Assembly: GCF_028858725.1 (NCBI RefSeq)
Contig: NC_084759.1
Coordinates: forward strand, 179,581,770-179,645,769
Length of the DNA stretch: 64,000 bases
Reading direction: 5' to 3'
From: Colius striatus
Taxonomy: Eukaryota; Chordata; Aves; Coliiformes; Coliidae
The notes under the pieces are model-generated. The model saw only the letters and a list, made by a program, of their open reading frames with translations, did not search any database and was not told where the DNA came from. The stretch's first letter is position 1. Each line of letters starts with the position of its first letter. A program made the translations under genes and the position numbers. This document shows positions 41,501 to 52,556 of the stretch, in pieces.

Positions 41501-44500
41501 AAGTCTTATTTTGGTGCCAATGCTATCAACTTCTACAACTGACAAAGACTTGTAATGGCCAGGGCTGGGAATACTAGGTTGTATTGAACAGTGGAGGAGT
41601 GCTGCTTTTAGCTGGCTCCCTGTGAATGGCTAGCTTATTTAGCAGCTGCTCTCCTGGTAAAAAAAGTGACTGCAGTCACTTCCTAATAATAGTAATAAAC
41701 TTTAGTCAAATCCCATATCTGTATGCTGATCAAGGTGTAACTTGTGACTTGAGATGACAGAAACATTAAATTAAATAGCAGATTAAATAGCAGTATACAA
41801 AGATGTGTTTTAACACCTTCTCTGCTCTCCTTTTCCTGTTCTGATTATGATGTGCAATAATCAAAAGAAGGAGAATTAAAAAGGTAATTTAAATGCCATA
41901 TTTTAAATGGACCAGCTGGGAATAATGTAGTTGTTCCTCACAGCAAAGTACATGAGAAGCTATTTCCAAGAATCTTCCTCAGAAGTCTTTTATTTTTTTA
42001 ATCACTTCATGAGTTTGTGGGAAAAGCTGGGAGGATATGACACAGAACTGCATTTCTAGGGATCACCTAGGCCCTGCTCTGCCATCTGCCTGGGGAAGAC
42101 TGACTGAGCACAGTGCAGTCCTGACAGGCTGCATCTTCAGCAACTTACTTCCTTTGCCCTCCGTCATAAAGGTCATGAGACAGCAGCTGAAGAGAGGAGA
42201 GTACTCAGAGAGAGAAGAAATTTTCTTACTTGCAATTGCTTTGAGACCATTCAGTATTTATACTGCTGAAGTTGGCATTGATGGCCCACAGACTAAGGGG
42301 TTTTAATCTCTTCTTTCTCATCACACATTGTACATAGTGCAGCTCTTATACAAGACATCACCAGATTTTGTGTTCAGTTTTAAAGCAGCATCACAAAGTG
42401 AATTGATGCACCACCATTCAATGAAAGGTAGAGTCTGGCAATTATGAAGAAAAAGCACAGGACCAACAGTTCAGAGTGAGATACTTGTATGCTCAGAGAA
42501 CTAAAAGGGGGATAACTGACACTTATGATAAAAATACTAGTCTCCTCCTTCCTTGTCAGAAGACAGGAGTCCAAATACATATTTTACCCTCTCATAAAAC
42601 AAGTCTCAAGCTCGTCAGCTGTTTTCCTTGCACTCTTGCTTTCACTGCTCTCTCGACAGATGGCAAATCAGGACCAAGCACAGAAATGGGGTGCAGCCTC
42701 ACCAGAGATGAGGGAAATGGTTTGCAGGTCATTATCACTGTGTCATGCAGCATAGTCTACATGTTTGCCTCACACAACATACAACCAGTCCCTGTCTGAT
42801 CAGACCAATGCAGGACCCTGGGGTCTACAAGATCATGTGGCCCAAACCTGAGGACCAGGAGGAATCTGTGTCCAGAGTTATTATGCATGCATGTCCCAAA
42901 AGCAAGAGAGTCAACAAAATGAGAAAAGAGTGGAGCCGATAGAATTAATTTACATTTTCCTGAATATTTAGATATACGTTCGCGTATGTGATAGAAATCC
43001 TGGCTGTCCACTGACAGAATCTGTCTCTTTTCCAGTGACAGTCTTAAAATTTTAGGAGCCATTTTTTTCCCCCAAGGTATATTTATCGAAACATATAAGT
43101 TAGATGCAAATTTTCGGACAGGCTAAAACATAAATAAATTAATTTGAATGTCATTTTTTCAAACTATATTTTGTGCCTATGAATCCCTCCAAAGATTTTT
43201 TAGAAACATGAAAATTATTCAAATATATGTTAGAAAGGGTTTTTATTTGGAAAAACACTATTAGAAACAAATATTTTATGAAACTTTAAGAGAATATTAT
43301 TTGTTCATGCCTAGACACAGAAGCAAAAGCAAATGAAACATGGAATGAATAGGCAAGATTTAAAATTAGACTTTAAATCTAACTTAGATTTTAAATCTGG
43401 ACAGTTTTCAGCATTGTTTATTCCACACAGTTCTGCTTTTCACTATAATTTTTTTCCAGGTGTAACTTTGAGAGTTAAGTCCATTTTTATTTTCTCTCTC
43501 AATAATGCTGTCAGAAGACACTGTTTTGCCTTTGTTCACACAACTTTGTCCTGGCTCATATTCTTATGAGCAACATAACACAATCATATTGTGTTTCCTC
43601 AGTAACTTCCTCTGAAAGCGCATATTATTCCTTTCACTTAACTAACACAACTAATCCTCACTAATGACATTTAATGAGCCATGCAAGTATGCCCTGGAGT
43701 GGATCAGACTCTCTGCTTAAAAAGTATAATTCTTTAACAGTCCTAATTTTTAACTGGAGAGGTACATTGCACATTTTAAGAGAAAGCATATCGCAGAGCC
43801 AAGATTTTTTTGGGAAAAAAAAATTGTAACAGGTTTCTAAATTTGAAATAAAGAGGCTTAAACAAATATCCTGTTAAAACATCCTTCTATTCAGATTACT
43901 ATATAGAAATATTTAATTTAAGATCCAGCTTGTGGTCATGGATAGCAATAATCTTACCTTTATATTTATTGCGTGAACAGTAGATAAAGCTGATGTTATT
44001 TCTGTGTATATCTGTTTGCATTGCTGCACCTAAGACAAGCTAGCTATGGTCCAGGACCCCTACTTTGCTTAATGTTCTGTAAACATCCAGCACAGCATTT
44101 ATAAATGCTGCAGAGTTTATCATCAGAACATGAAATAAGAGGTGAGAGAGAGATGGGCTGGTGGAGGAGAGCCAGGAAATAGGCAGCACTGTTCTACATG
44201 ATATGAAGGAGTCATAGCACATCAGCTGCCTCACTTTGCCAATTTTGGAGGGTTTGTTTTTCTTGCACTTTTTTCTAGACATCAAAGCAGAGGATTTTTA
44301 ATGAGAGTCTGAAGGAGAATAATGAGGTACTTCTGCAAGATGTCTGCAGGGTGTTCCTCCTCACTCAAAGGGGCAACATGTACAAAGACACTTTGAAAAA
44401 CAAGTGAGCAATGGAGGTTGGCATCTTAGTTCTTTTGAAACGAAAGGCCCTAATGCTGACCTCATTTACACTGGTGAAAGCTGTAACTCCTGTGAAGTCA

Positions 44501-47500
44501 ATGAAGTCCCTGTAGCATAAAATTGGTCCTGGATTACAATCTGCCAGAACTGTCTTTCAGAAACCCTGGCGACCACTGAAACTGTATTCCAAAAATAATT
44601 TCCACTTATTTCTGCATTTACTGAAAGGTCTCCTTACATCCTTATGCCACTAAAGAACATCTTGGAAACATGCATCAGTTAACTTTGACAAAAATGTATA
44701 ACAGATCTTAATGTAAACAAGAATCTGTCCATTTTGGTTTTAATATCACAGATATACATGTGGTACATAGATACAAAAAATTATGCATATATGTGTATAC
44801 ATATGTACATATACATATAGACATATATACATATATTCCTCTGCAGCCTGAAATAGAGGGAGATAACTTTACACACAGATTAGAGGCATGGTAGTTTTAT
44901 GTCAAGGAGTAGATATTTTATCTCCTTTCCCATTTTTAAAAATACTTTTCTGTCTGATTTACATACAATACATTTAGCATATCCAAGTATAAAATAATTC
45001 CCCAGAAGAAACACTTCTACAACTTATGCTAGCACTAGGTATGTCACAGGACACTTCAAGGAATTAAACTTGGCCTCAGAAGCCCAATTGCATCTAAATT
45101 TGCAGGTCAGTCCTGAAAGCATCTGGAAGCCCAAGGCTCACTAAATTAAGACTCAGCTCTCCATGTCCATCAAGTGCTCCATGTGGGCTACCTCAACTCA
45201 GGCTGAAGTCACATTGCCTGCGTGTGTCTGTGGTATTTGATATTATGGTTCTTCTGCAGGGACATTTCAGGCTATCTTATTTACCCAGAATGTGTCATAT
45301 GACACTTCTTGAAGGACACAAACTATGTACAGAACCAGGCACAAATGTCAGGATCTGACCACAGGGTAGGTAAAGGCATTGTTCCCTTTGCTTTGACATA
45401 CCAGTATGTTGGGCCACAAAAGCATCATCAAGCTAGCTGAAGAGCTGGGCCAAGGGACACTTAACCAGGAGAGATTTGTTAACTGGTTATGGATTGGGCC
45501 ACAGGTTAACCCTGAGGTGCATCACAATGTTGATGCAGATACTAAGCCACATTGTGCACTTCTAACAGGGCTGACATTCACACAGGCTCTCAGCACAGCA
45601 AGTCTGGGTTTTACGAAGGTAGGGTTTGCATAGGGGAAGCCCTGACTGTCTCTCTTCTTAAGCTCTCACCACCGCTACAGTTTTGTTTCTTTTTCTCTAT
45701 CAGTTCAGTCCAGTGGAAGAGCACCAAGGAAATCAAAGAGCACCGACTTACTTGGAAAAAGTATAGAAATTAAAACTTAATTACAAATTCAGTTCTGGGA
45801 TCTAAGGATTGCAAAGCACACTGCAGGTAAAATAACATTCAGTTCTGCAGAACTCCAACTGATTTATAGCAAATTTGATGAGAAAAAATTTGAGAAATAG
45901 ATTTTCATGAGAAATATTGTTTTGCCTACAGAAAGAAGTTAAAAACAGAACAGGAAGCCAAAAGTTACTATTCCTGAGTGTATCTCTTAAAGTGATATTA
46001 AGTTATAAGTTACCCACTACCACTTTATAATTAGCATAGTACTTTTATGTATGTAATTAGAAATTTATATATAAGTTCCATATATTTTTTTAAAGATATT
46101 ACCAATTCTACCTTATAAATCATCATTAATTTCACCATTTGTGAAACATAAACATTAACCAGTGGCAAGAAAAGGAACTATTACACCAATATACAACTTG
46201 GGGGATAGCCCAACCACCTGCAGAAAAGTTTATACCAGCTATTCTAACTGCAATAGGATCCTTCCCTGAGTTACCAGCTTCCTGAATCACCAGTGACATT
46301 TGTGTTTTAATAATTGCATGTGGATCATGCATCATGAAATAAAGAATGTGAAAATTCAGGATTTGTTTTTCTCTAATATTTTTGTTGACTTACAAAGGAA
46401 GTGAATGTGAACTGTTTAACTGTAAAGCTACCTGTCTGGACCAAAGGTCTCACTGATGTCAGCTCACTTTATAAACTACAGAGATGAAAACCGATATGCA
46501 GCCCATAATTTACAGACTCCCACACTATATTTCAAATGAGTGGCATGGAGGCCATATATTATATATATTACAACCAATCTCTCTGCAGAAAACTATTGGT
46601 TGATATACACAAGAGATTTACTGAAAACAAGTCTTGATCTAATTTATCACTGAAAAAAAACCCCACAACAGAAGAAAACAGCTTGGGCAATCTTAGCTTC
46701 AGTAAGCACACCTGTAAAGTTAGAATTAGGAAATTAGGAAAAGTTAAGTTGTAACCTCACCTGGTTTTTGTCATCTTTAAGCAGCCTTTAAGATGTCTAT
46801 CAGCAACCTCTTTCTGTGGTTTATTTTCCACCTTGGGCACAGTTTCTTTCTTGTGACAAATCAGTGTGTAATTTTTGTCATCATTGTTTGCCCAGAAGGT
46901 GCCGACCGGTGTCTCATAGCGTATACAGAAATCCACCTTAGCTCCATCTCTCTGGTAAGGAGGTACTAAAGAAATCTTGAAGCAGAACTGATCAGTTTCA
47001 CTACCACAAGAATTAGGCATGAAGTCTGCAAAGATATCATAATAACTCAACCAGTTATTCAGTGTCATTCTAACATACACCACTTTTTCGAAGGACACGT
47101 TGAGGACTCGTATAATGCCGTTCATGCAGGTAATCCCCGGCAGGAGCACAACTGATTCCAATGCTACTTTCTGCTCTCTCACTTTTTGCAAAAGTTCTTC
47201 TTGCGAAGCAGGTACCGTAAACAGTTGAGTGAAAAAATATTCCTCCTGAGGGAAAACTTCATTTTCTATGTCATCATTTTGTCCTGTACTCGGAACTTCC
47301 CAGGTATCAAACTCTTTAATGGACACAAGGTCAAGCCCAAATGCATCAGCAAATGAAACTTTTCTTGAACCGGTGGTGAGGGTGTCTGGCACCTCTTCAT
47401 CTGAAGAATCAGAATTCCGCCTTCGGGGAAGTGGAGAGAAACGAAGCTTAATGTCAAGTTTAACATCTTCATCCTCTGAAGAGAAATCATTTACCGTGGG

Positions 47501-47554
47501 GACTTCTAAAAAGTTAGCCCTGCTACTCCGACTAGGTCCTTCAAAAGACTCCAT
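21003..47554 (-). CDS. PPP1R3A: PPP1R3A, glycogen-targeting regulatory subunit 3A of protein phosphatase 1 (4 coding exons, 1172 aa)
   Basis: The product targets the PP1 catalytic subunit to glycogen and sarcoplasmic reticulum in striated muscle, promoting glycogen synthase dephosphorylation (family knowledge). Coding exons on the minus strand are 46761-47554, 26003-26061, 25759-25895 and 21003-23531, total 3519 bp. Every junction has GT/AG and the phases agree (2, 1, 0). Visible parts: RRRNSDSS at about 44-51 with Ser48 as a PKA-type site; the PP1-docking RVxF-type motif KVSF at 65-68; a CBM21 glycogen-binding domain at about 124-232 ([35 protein letters not shown]); a long acidic low-complexity middle; and a C-terminal hydrophobic membrane segment at about 1126-1160 before a basic tail. 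The length is close to the human protein (about 1120 aa). The start was chosen at 47554 because the N-terminus (MES..., then NFLEVP) aligns with mammalian PPP1R3A; an in-frame ATG 26 codons upstream is probably untranslated. No frameshift or stop was seen. Confidence 0.95.
24870..24885. repeat. A16 homopolymer
   Basis: Sixteen consecutive A residues in PPP1R3A intron 3. No retroposon body was recognised in front of it. Confidence 0.9.
25213..25235. repeat. Short (CA)n microsatellite
   Basis: CA dinucleotides interrupted once by ATG, in PPP1R3A intron 3. Confidence 0.85.
25759..25895 (-). CDS. PPP1R3A: PPP1R3A coding exon 3 (137 bp)
   Basis: The acceptor ends in ACTCTTCAG, and the first two bases complete Asp285. 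The exon encodes 46 residues ([15 protein letters not shown]... to EKELALL), matching the mammalian DTYIP...EKELELM region. The donor is CTG then GTAAGTG. Intron 2, which separates it from exon 2, is only 107 bp (25896-26002). Confidence 0.9.
26003..26061 (-). CDS. PPP1R3A: PPP1R3A coding exon 2 (59 bp)
   Basis: The acceptor is a pyrimidine-rich tract ending in AACAG. The exon begins with C, completing Ser265, and encodes [19 protein letters not shown], which matches the mammalian SKEESS...TSEE stretch. It ends in CCAG before GTACAAC and leaves one base of the next codon. It is too short to be found as an independent ORF; it was placed by phase and similarity. Confidence 0.88.
27085..27175 (+). 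repeat. Old interspersed-repeat fragment
   Basis: TCCTGCTGGTCTAGCATCTG, then TCTGACACTGGCCAGCATTA and CTTCAGCGAAAAATG resemble a widespread amniote repeat wording (a phrase for 'groups of, found on list, of, chance of, near, next to, end'). I recall it from turtle and bird genomes but cannot name the family. Confidence 0.45.
29735..30058 (+). mobile_element. CR1 LINE, 5'-truncated 3' end, in PPP1R3A intron 1
   Basis: Contains GATAGGACAAGGGGCAATGG, CACTGGAACAGGCTGCCCAG, GGACTAGATGATCTTTCAAG and a terminal ATTCTGTGATTC. It lies antisense to PPP1R3A within its first intron and is the same subtype as the fragment at 9.35 kb. Confidence 0.9.
31270..32080 (+). mobile_element. Heavily decayed CR1-like LINE remnant in PPP1R3A intron 1
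   Basis: Several pieces appear in the order expected of the CR1 second reading frame: an AAAGTGCCAGGTTATACATT-like start, GCCAGCAATGAAAGG, TTCAAATTGGAAAGGGGC followed by AAAAGAGGACTACGCGAAAA, and near 32040 an AACAGGATTATGCAACACAC tail-like piece. Identity is low and indels are many, so extent and family are uncertain. Confidence 0.45.
33101..33217 (+). repeat. Two-copy tandem repeat, 58 bp period
   Basis: CATGGGGAGGAAAAGGCTGG followed by CAACTTGT and a T-rich tail occurs at 33122 and again at 33180, with nearly identical sequence. The high identity suggests a recent duplication inside PPP1R3A intron 1. Confidence 0.85.
41447..41470. repeat. (TA)n microsatellite
   Basis: TA repeat interrupted by one C, in PPP1R3A intron 1. 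Confidence 0.85.
44445..44530 (+). repeat. Possible old amniote DNA-transposon or MITE fragment
   Basis: CATTTACACTGGTGAAAGCT followed by GTAACTCCTGTGAAGTCAAT recalls a common reptile and bird palindromic repeat containing 'TTTACACCAG...GTAACTCCA..GAAGTCAATGG'. Only a short diverged piece is present; the assignment is from memory. Confidence 0.35.
44782..44836. repeat. Imperfect (CATATA/TGTATA) repeat
   Basis: Alternating purine-pyrimidine AT-rich tract with repeated CATATA and ACATATG words, in PPP1R3A intron 1. Confidence 0.75.
46761..47554 (-). CDS. PPP1R3A: PPP1R3A coding exon 1 (PP1-docking motif and CBM21)
   Basis: This exon encodes residues 1-264 plus two bases of codon 265. It holds the whole functional head: the phospho-serine cluster, the KVSF docking motif and the CBM21 domain ending near [10 protein letters not shown]. 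The donor reads ACCAG then GTGAGG, at 46760 downward. Ser67 lies inside the docking motif, where phosphorylation is known to release PP1 in mammals, so the switch appears retained. Confidence 0.95.
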
Positions 47555-47598
47555 TGGGCTCTCTGATATAAACTGAAAGAGAACTCTACAACTAGTAG

Positions 47599-47723
47599 CA
47601 GCTGATATTTGAGACTCTGTGATTTTAAACAAGGATTAATGTTACAGTTGACATTGCAAAAGGGAGTCAGGTCTATTAATAGATGTTATGGTGCGTAAGC
47701 TATGTTGTCCTGTTGTCCATCTG
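47599..47723 (-). promoter_or_regulatory. PPP1R3A proximal promoter candidate: MEF2 site and E-boxes
   Basis: CTATTAATAG at 47673-47682 fits the MEF2 consensus and is palindromic. CAGCTG at 47599-47604 is the preferred MyoD-type E-box, and CATCTG at 47718-47723 is another. All lie within about 170 bases upstream of the start codon of a gene expressed in skeletal muscle in mammals. No convincing TATA box was seen. A pyrimidine tract ending in CAG just upstream of the ATG could be a 5' UTR splice acceptor, in which case the promoter would lie elsewhere. Confidence 0.45.
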
Positions 47724-48018
47724 ACAATATTGGGCATTACAATTTCAATGATATATATTTCAAATTTTGCATTCCCTATATTTTATGTGGCTCCAAGAAA
47801 AATAGCATTCAAACGCTAACTTCTTTGCATTGTTACACTGCACAAATGGAGGTATTTTTAGATGATCAGCTTATGTTGCACAATTAGTTCATTACATTGC
47901 ACAAAAGAAGAGCTATTCACCTCTTACAGGACATACACTTCATAAATAATAGTAAATAGTCTGATGAACAGCAAATAGTTTCCATATTGTAAACTATTCC
48001 TGCATGTATTTTCATGAC

Positions 48019-48035
48019 TTTTTTTTTTTTTTTTT
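48019..48035. repeat. T17 homopolymer
   Basis: Seventeen consecutive T residues upstream of PPP1R3A. Confidence 0.9.
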
Positions 48036-48628
48036 ACAATGTTTTCAGATTTAAAAGTACAATGTCACACTCTGCCCTGACTTTATAACCATGATAACTC
48101 AGTGGGCCAAATCCTAGGACTGTGTCAGCATTTTCTAGGTAAAGATTAGCCATCACTACTGAAATGAACCAGTAATGCTACATTGATGTGAGTATAGTGG
48201 AGACGCACTTGTAATGCACCATTGTAAAAATAACTGAATTCACCACTAATTAGTATATTAAATCATCTAGTGCTAGACTGCATTTAGCATCATCCAGATG
48301 AATGGAGAGAGAAGCAACTTGCAGAATTAACTTGTGCAGCTGACCCTAAAACACAAACCCTGTGCCAAACAGCTACAAACAGGTGGAAAAAAAACACTGA
48401 ACTATTTAAAGGGTTTTCAATCTTTGTGTGGGACATTTTCCCATGGTATGAAATGAAACCATGTCTTCTCAATCAATTTAATCAGTTAGCATTTGGCTTT
48501 TACTTTTATGACAGTTTCTTCTGACAATATAATGTAAGAAAATATTAGTGTAGTTATTATATAAGCAAGTACAACTTATTTTTTACACTGTTACCCTAAT
48601 AGTTACACCTATTTATGTGAAAAGCCTT

Positions 48629-49578
48629 TGTTATAGTTTTGTGTGGAGCTGTTTCTGTAAGGGGAAAGGGGCTGTAAAGATGATTCCTGTAAGAAGTTCC
48701 TCAAAACTCTACCCAACTCTGAGTCAGGCTCACTTCTGGGGCTGAGCCAACTGAGTGCCTCCAAGATAACTTTTTTAGAATAAGAAACCAGAAGAGGCAG
48801 GTTCTTCCTGTTCCTGGTGGTGGTGAAAGGAGTTGGAGGAGAGAGAAGTGACCATGCGGACTCCAAGGTCAGTGAGGAGGAGGGGGAGGTGTGCTGGAGC
48901 AGAGACTCCCCACCATCCTATGGAGAGGACTGGTGAAGCTGAGATTTGTTTGCAGTTTGTAAAAGACTCCACACCAGTGGTTATGACTATGCCCAGAGTA
49001 TAATGCCATGTCCCATGTGAGGGACCCTGTATTGCCAGAAGCCATAGCCGTTGGGAAGAATCCACACAAGTTTGTTGGGGACTGTGTCCCGTGAGAAGGA
49101 CCCTGTATTGGAGCAGGGGAAGAATATGAGGAGTCGTCCACCTCTGAAAAGAGAGAAGAAGCAGAGCCCATCTGTGAGAGACTGATCACATCCTCCATTC
49201 CCTGCCCCCCTGAGCCACTGAAGAGGGAGGAGGTAGAGATATCGGGAGCTGGGCCCAGGAAGAAAGGAAGAATGGGGGAGGGAGATCTTAAAGTACTAGT
49301 TGTCATTTTCTCATCATCCTGTTCTGGTTTTGCTTTTTGTTCTGTTCTGTTTCTTGTAGGTAGTAGAATAAACTTTCCTACTTTCCTCTCTAAGTCGAGT
49401 AGTGGAGTCTGTTTTACCCGAAACTATAATTGTCAGTGAGTCCTCTCTGTCCTCGTCTCGATCTACAAGGTTCTTGGTTATTTTTTTTCCTCCCATCCTA
49501 AGGAGGGTGGGGTGGATGGGGGGCAGTGAGCAAGAGAGTGTTGTGGTGCTTCATTGCTGGCTGAGCAAAACCATGACA
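48629..49578 (+). mobile_element. Solo LTR of an avian ERVL-like endogenous retrovirus (about 950 bp)
   Basis: The segment begins TG and ends CA. It is flanked by GCCTT (48624-48628) and GCCAT (49579-49583), a 4-of-5 match suggesting an aged 5 bp target duplication, as ERVL makes. Inside are two imperfect copies of a unit containing GGACCCTGTATTG (about 49009-49035 and 49084-49110), a purine-rich G/A block, a poly(A) signal AATAAA at 49367-49372, and a 3' part with CCCGAAACTATAATTGTCAG and a TCTCTGTCCTCGTCTCG-like stretch, all typical of long bird ERVL LTRs as recalled. No internal retroviral genes are attached, so it is a solo LTR. The open frames within it are not genes. Exact edges are estimated. 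Confidence 0.8.
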
Positions 49579-49648
49579 GCCATTTTCTCTTTTTCATTCT
49601 GTATGTTTCTTCACAAAAAGCTATGTAGACAAATGCTAATGGAGAAGT

Positions 49649-49682
49649 AATATCCCAGGTGGACTAATATCCCAGGTGGACT
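49649..49682 (+). repeat. Perfect 17 bp tandem duplication
   Basis: AATATCCCAGGTGGACT occurs twice back to back, about 70 bases past the end of the solo LTR. Confidence 0.9.
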
Positions 49683-52061
49683 CTGGTGGGTCATGGAAGT
49701 AAGAAGTGCAGGAAGGAGGAGCACTGCCCATCAGCTGCACTCAGGGAAAGGAAGGGTGTATCTCAGACTGAGGAGCACTTTAAGAATGGGTTCATTTCTA
49801 GCTGAGGAGAAGAGCAGAAAAAAGGAAAAACATAGAAACTAGTATTGCTGCTAGACTGTACAAAAATAAAGTTCAGTTAAAGAGAATTTTGATCTGTTGA
49901 TTATTTTTTGTTGTAATTTTTGCTTTCTTAATGATTGCTAAAAGCAAACAATGCTTTCTCCTAACCCAGTTCTGCACCAGTTCTGTCAAGAAGACCTTTT
50001 CCATTGGCTGCAGCAGGTACTATGTTAAATATTCTGCCTCATCCATCAAATAAATCTCTATATACCATGAAAAATGTTGCAGGACATTCTTAAAACTAAG
50101 GTGTATAAAAATTTTTATTTTTTTAAATCAAGCAATATCAATCATTCTCATTGACACAGATTACCCTGTGCAACTGTCATGATATTCATTGAGTTCAAAT
50201 CCTTTACTTCTGTCCTGGATGTCAAGAAACCTTGGAGCTGAGAATCAAAAAGTTATTTATCAGTTTAGCCTAAGTGATACCACTGAGTGACAAAGTCTAC
50301 TGTCTCATGCCATTATCTAGAGAGAAGTAGCATATACTTAGTAAGATCAGTTAAAACAAGAAATAGAAAAATGTATAAGAAATAAAAAGTATAAAAGATG
50401 GAAAATATTCTGTCTTTGAACAAGAAGGAAATACCAGTGATTATAAGGGTGGAGATCAACAAGCATAGCTGAGAATGGAGGAAGATCACACTCTTTTGAA
50501 AAGCAATTTCCTATCTGTATGTTTCATCGTCAACACAGAAAGGTAGAGGTCTCTCCACTTGATTTAGGACTTGTTTGTCCTGGACAGTTTGTACTAGGTA
50601 AACTTTTGATGACAGTGCAAGTATTTTCCCAAAAATATACAGACGGTTGCAACAAAGCAAGCATAGTTATACAAATAAGAACTGCATGAACACCATGACA
50701 ATGATGTAATGAAAGATAAGAAACTATTTCCTTTCAGATTGTAACAGGTAATTTTGGGACATTTTAATAGGGAGACTACTCTGATCACTTCTTGTCTAAA
50801 GCTTCATCATCTTTACTGATTTTGAACATATAAAATTCAAATATTGAATCAAGATAAATGGTTTCCAGGTATTCTTAAATGCTGTTTAAATGACAGGGGA
50901 AACAATCAGTAAAATAAAGGAACAGGGTGTAGAACGTATGACACCTCTATATGGGACAGCTTGTCTATTGACCAGCACAGGAAACATTACAGACAAGAAT
51001 GTCACAGAAATAGTAGCCTTGGGACTTAAAACACAGAGTAAAGCAAAAAAAAAAAAAAAGCAATAGCCAACTAGGCCTTCAATTTAGAAATACTTGCACT
51101 TACCTATGTTTTTAGCATATCTGTTATTAGCACTGGCCAGATGATCTTTCTTGGCCTTAACTGCAAGTCTGAAAAACAATTATGTCTTAAGCGTGGACTA
51201 AAGATGAGAAGTATAAAATCCGCTTCCACTTGGTTTCCTAACAGTATATTCCCTACTGCCCTAGAAAACAGCACTTCTTCAGCTGAGAGCATGAGATGTA
51301 TTACTAACTTCACTGCTATTAAATAAATCCATTAGGATAAGACATAAAATTAGAGAACACTATTCTAGTTGTTGAATGCTCAAAAGTGCTGAACAAGAGG
51401 CAGACGAAAGATTTTAAAGGTTTCATCCTTTAGAAAAAAACCAAAACAAAACATTGCCGGCATGTTGTGAGGGGTTTTTTGAAACACTGGTTCATTCTTA
51501 AAGTATGTAGAGATAAGGAAGAAAGCATACTGTTTCACTTATGGAAGACATATCTTACACATGATTAAAGTCAAATATCAGTAAGTAATACTGAGTGAGG
51601 ACAAAAACTACCTTCTATTGTTTTCTCCTTTTAGTTAAAGATTGTATGCACCATGAGAATTTTTCCACAAAGCTCTGTCCTATGACTGCAACTGGTCTGC
51701 TCTGTGACTCAGACCACTCTTTAAAATTCATGCTGTTTTCACAGTGCCAAGTGGAAAAACTGCAATCTATAAATAATAAAAAAAGAGAAACATTAGTACT
51801 GTTTTAAGAAGATAGCCCACATTCACTCCATTAGAGCTAAGTTGTTGAAAAAACTCTCTTTAATCTAAGTTTAGACAAAAGTTGACAGAGGTAAAGACAA
51901 TTTTTGCACAGTGAAAATTCAGAACAGAATACACTGCTGTAACAGAATTTCCAAATATTCAAGTCTCCCCATTCATCTCTATTCAAGAACATTTAATTTA
52001 CCGAAAAATCAAAAATAAAACCAATTTAACTAGTCTGGTTGATAACACTAGCCTCTTCTTC
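49683..52061. other. Intergenic, PPP1R3A to FOXQ2, no gene recognised
   Basis: Lies between the solo LTR and the CR1 fragment. It contains a run of 14 A near 51047 and no supported reading frame. Confidence 0.6.
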
Positions 52062-52556
52062 CAATTTTGGGCTCCTCAGCTCAAGAGGGCACTCTTGAAC
52101 TCCTGGAGAGAGTCCAGTGCAAGGCCATCGAGATGATCGGGGACTGGAATATCTTTCATATGAGGAAAGGCTGCGGGAACTGGGGCTGTTTAGTCTGGAG
52201 AAGAGGAGATTGAGGGGAGATCTTATTAATATTTACAAGTATATAAATGGTGGGTGTCAGGAGGTTGGGGCATCCCTTTTTTCAATGGTGTCTAGCAACA
52301 GGACAAGGGGTAATGGGATGAAGCTGGAACACAAAAACTTCCATTTAAACATAAGAAAAAACTATTTCACTGTGAGGGTGAGGGAGCAGTGGCACAGGCT
52401 GCCCAGAGGGGTTGTGGAGTCTCCTTCCTTGGAGGTCTTCAAGACCGACCTGGACACGTTCCTGTGTGACCTGCTAGGTGGCCCTGCTTCTGCAGGGTGG
52501 TTGGACTAGATGATCTCTAAAGGTCCCTTTCAACCCCTACTGTTCTACGATTCTAC
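52062..52556 (+). mobile_element. CR1 LINE, longest fragment in the window (about 495 bp)
   Basis: Starts near TGGGCTCCTCAGCTCAAGAG, continues through the GAGTCCAGTGCAAGGCCATC stretch and AGGAAAGGCTGCGGGAACTG, and ends at CTAGATGATCTCTAAAGGTC plus a degenerate TTCTACGATTCTAC tail. A 130-codon open frame within it is the surviving end of the CR1 reverse-transcriptase frame, not a host gene. It lies between PPP1R3A and FOXQ2. Confidence 0.92.

Larger units (their letters stand above)
26062..46760 (-). other. PPP1R3A intron 1 (about 20.7 kb)
   Basis: Bounded by GTGAGG and AACAG. Contains one CR1 fragment (29.7 kb), a decayed CR1-like remnant (31.3-32.1 kb), a possible further decayed copy near 37.56-37.85 kb, a 58 bp tandem duplication, microsatellites, and a unique-looking AT-rich stretch at 34.8-35.5 kb. 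No nested gene was recognised on either strand. Confidence 0.8.

Noticed and set aside
47555-47632. Possible 26-residue N-terminal extension of PPP1R3A from an upstream in-frame ATG
   Set aside because: The extension has no similarity to the mammalian N-terminus, whereas the downstream Met aligns with it; it probably belongs to the 5' UTR.
48869-49306. 145-codon minus-strand open frame
   Set aside because: It lies wholly within the solo LTR, antisense to it, and reflects its G/A-rich composition.
52117-52509. 130-codon open frame that looks protein-like
   Set aside because: It is the end of the CR1 reverse-transcriptase frame within a truncated LINE, not a host gene.
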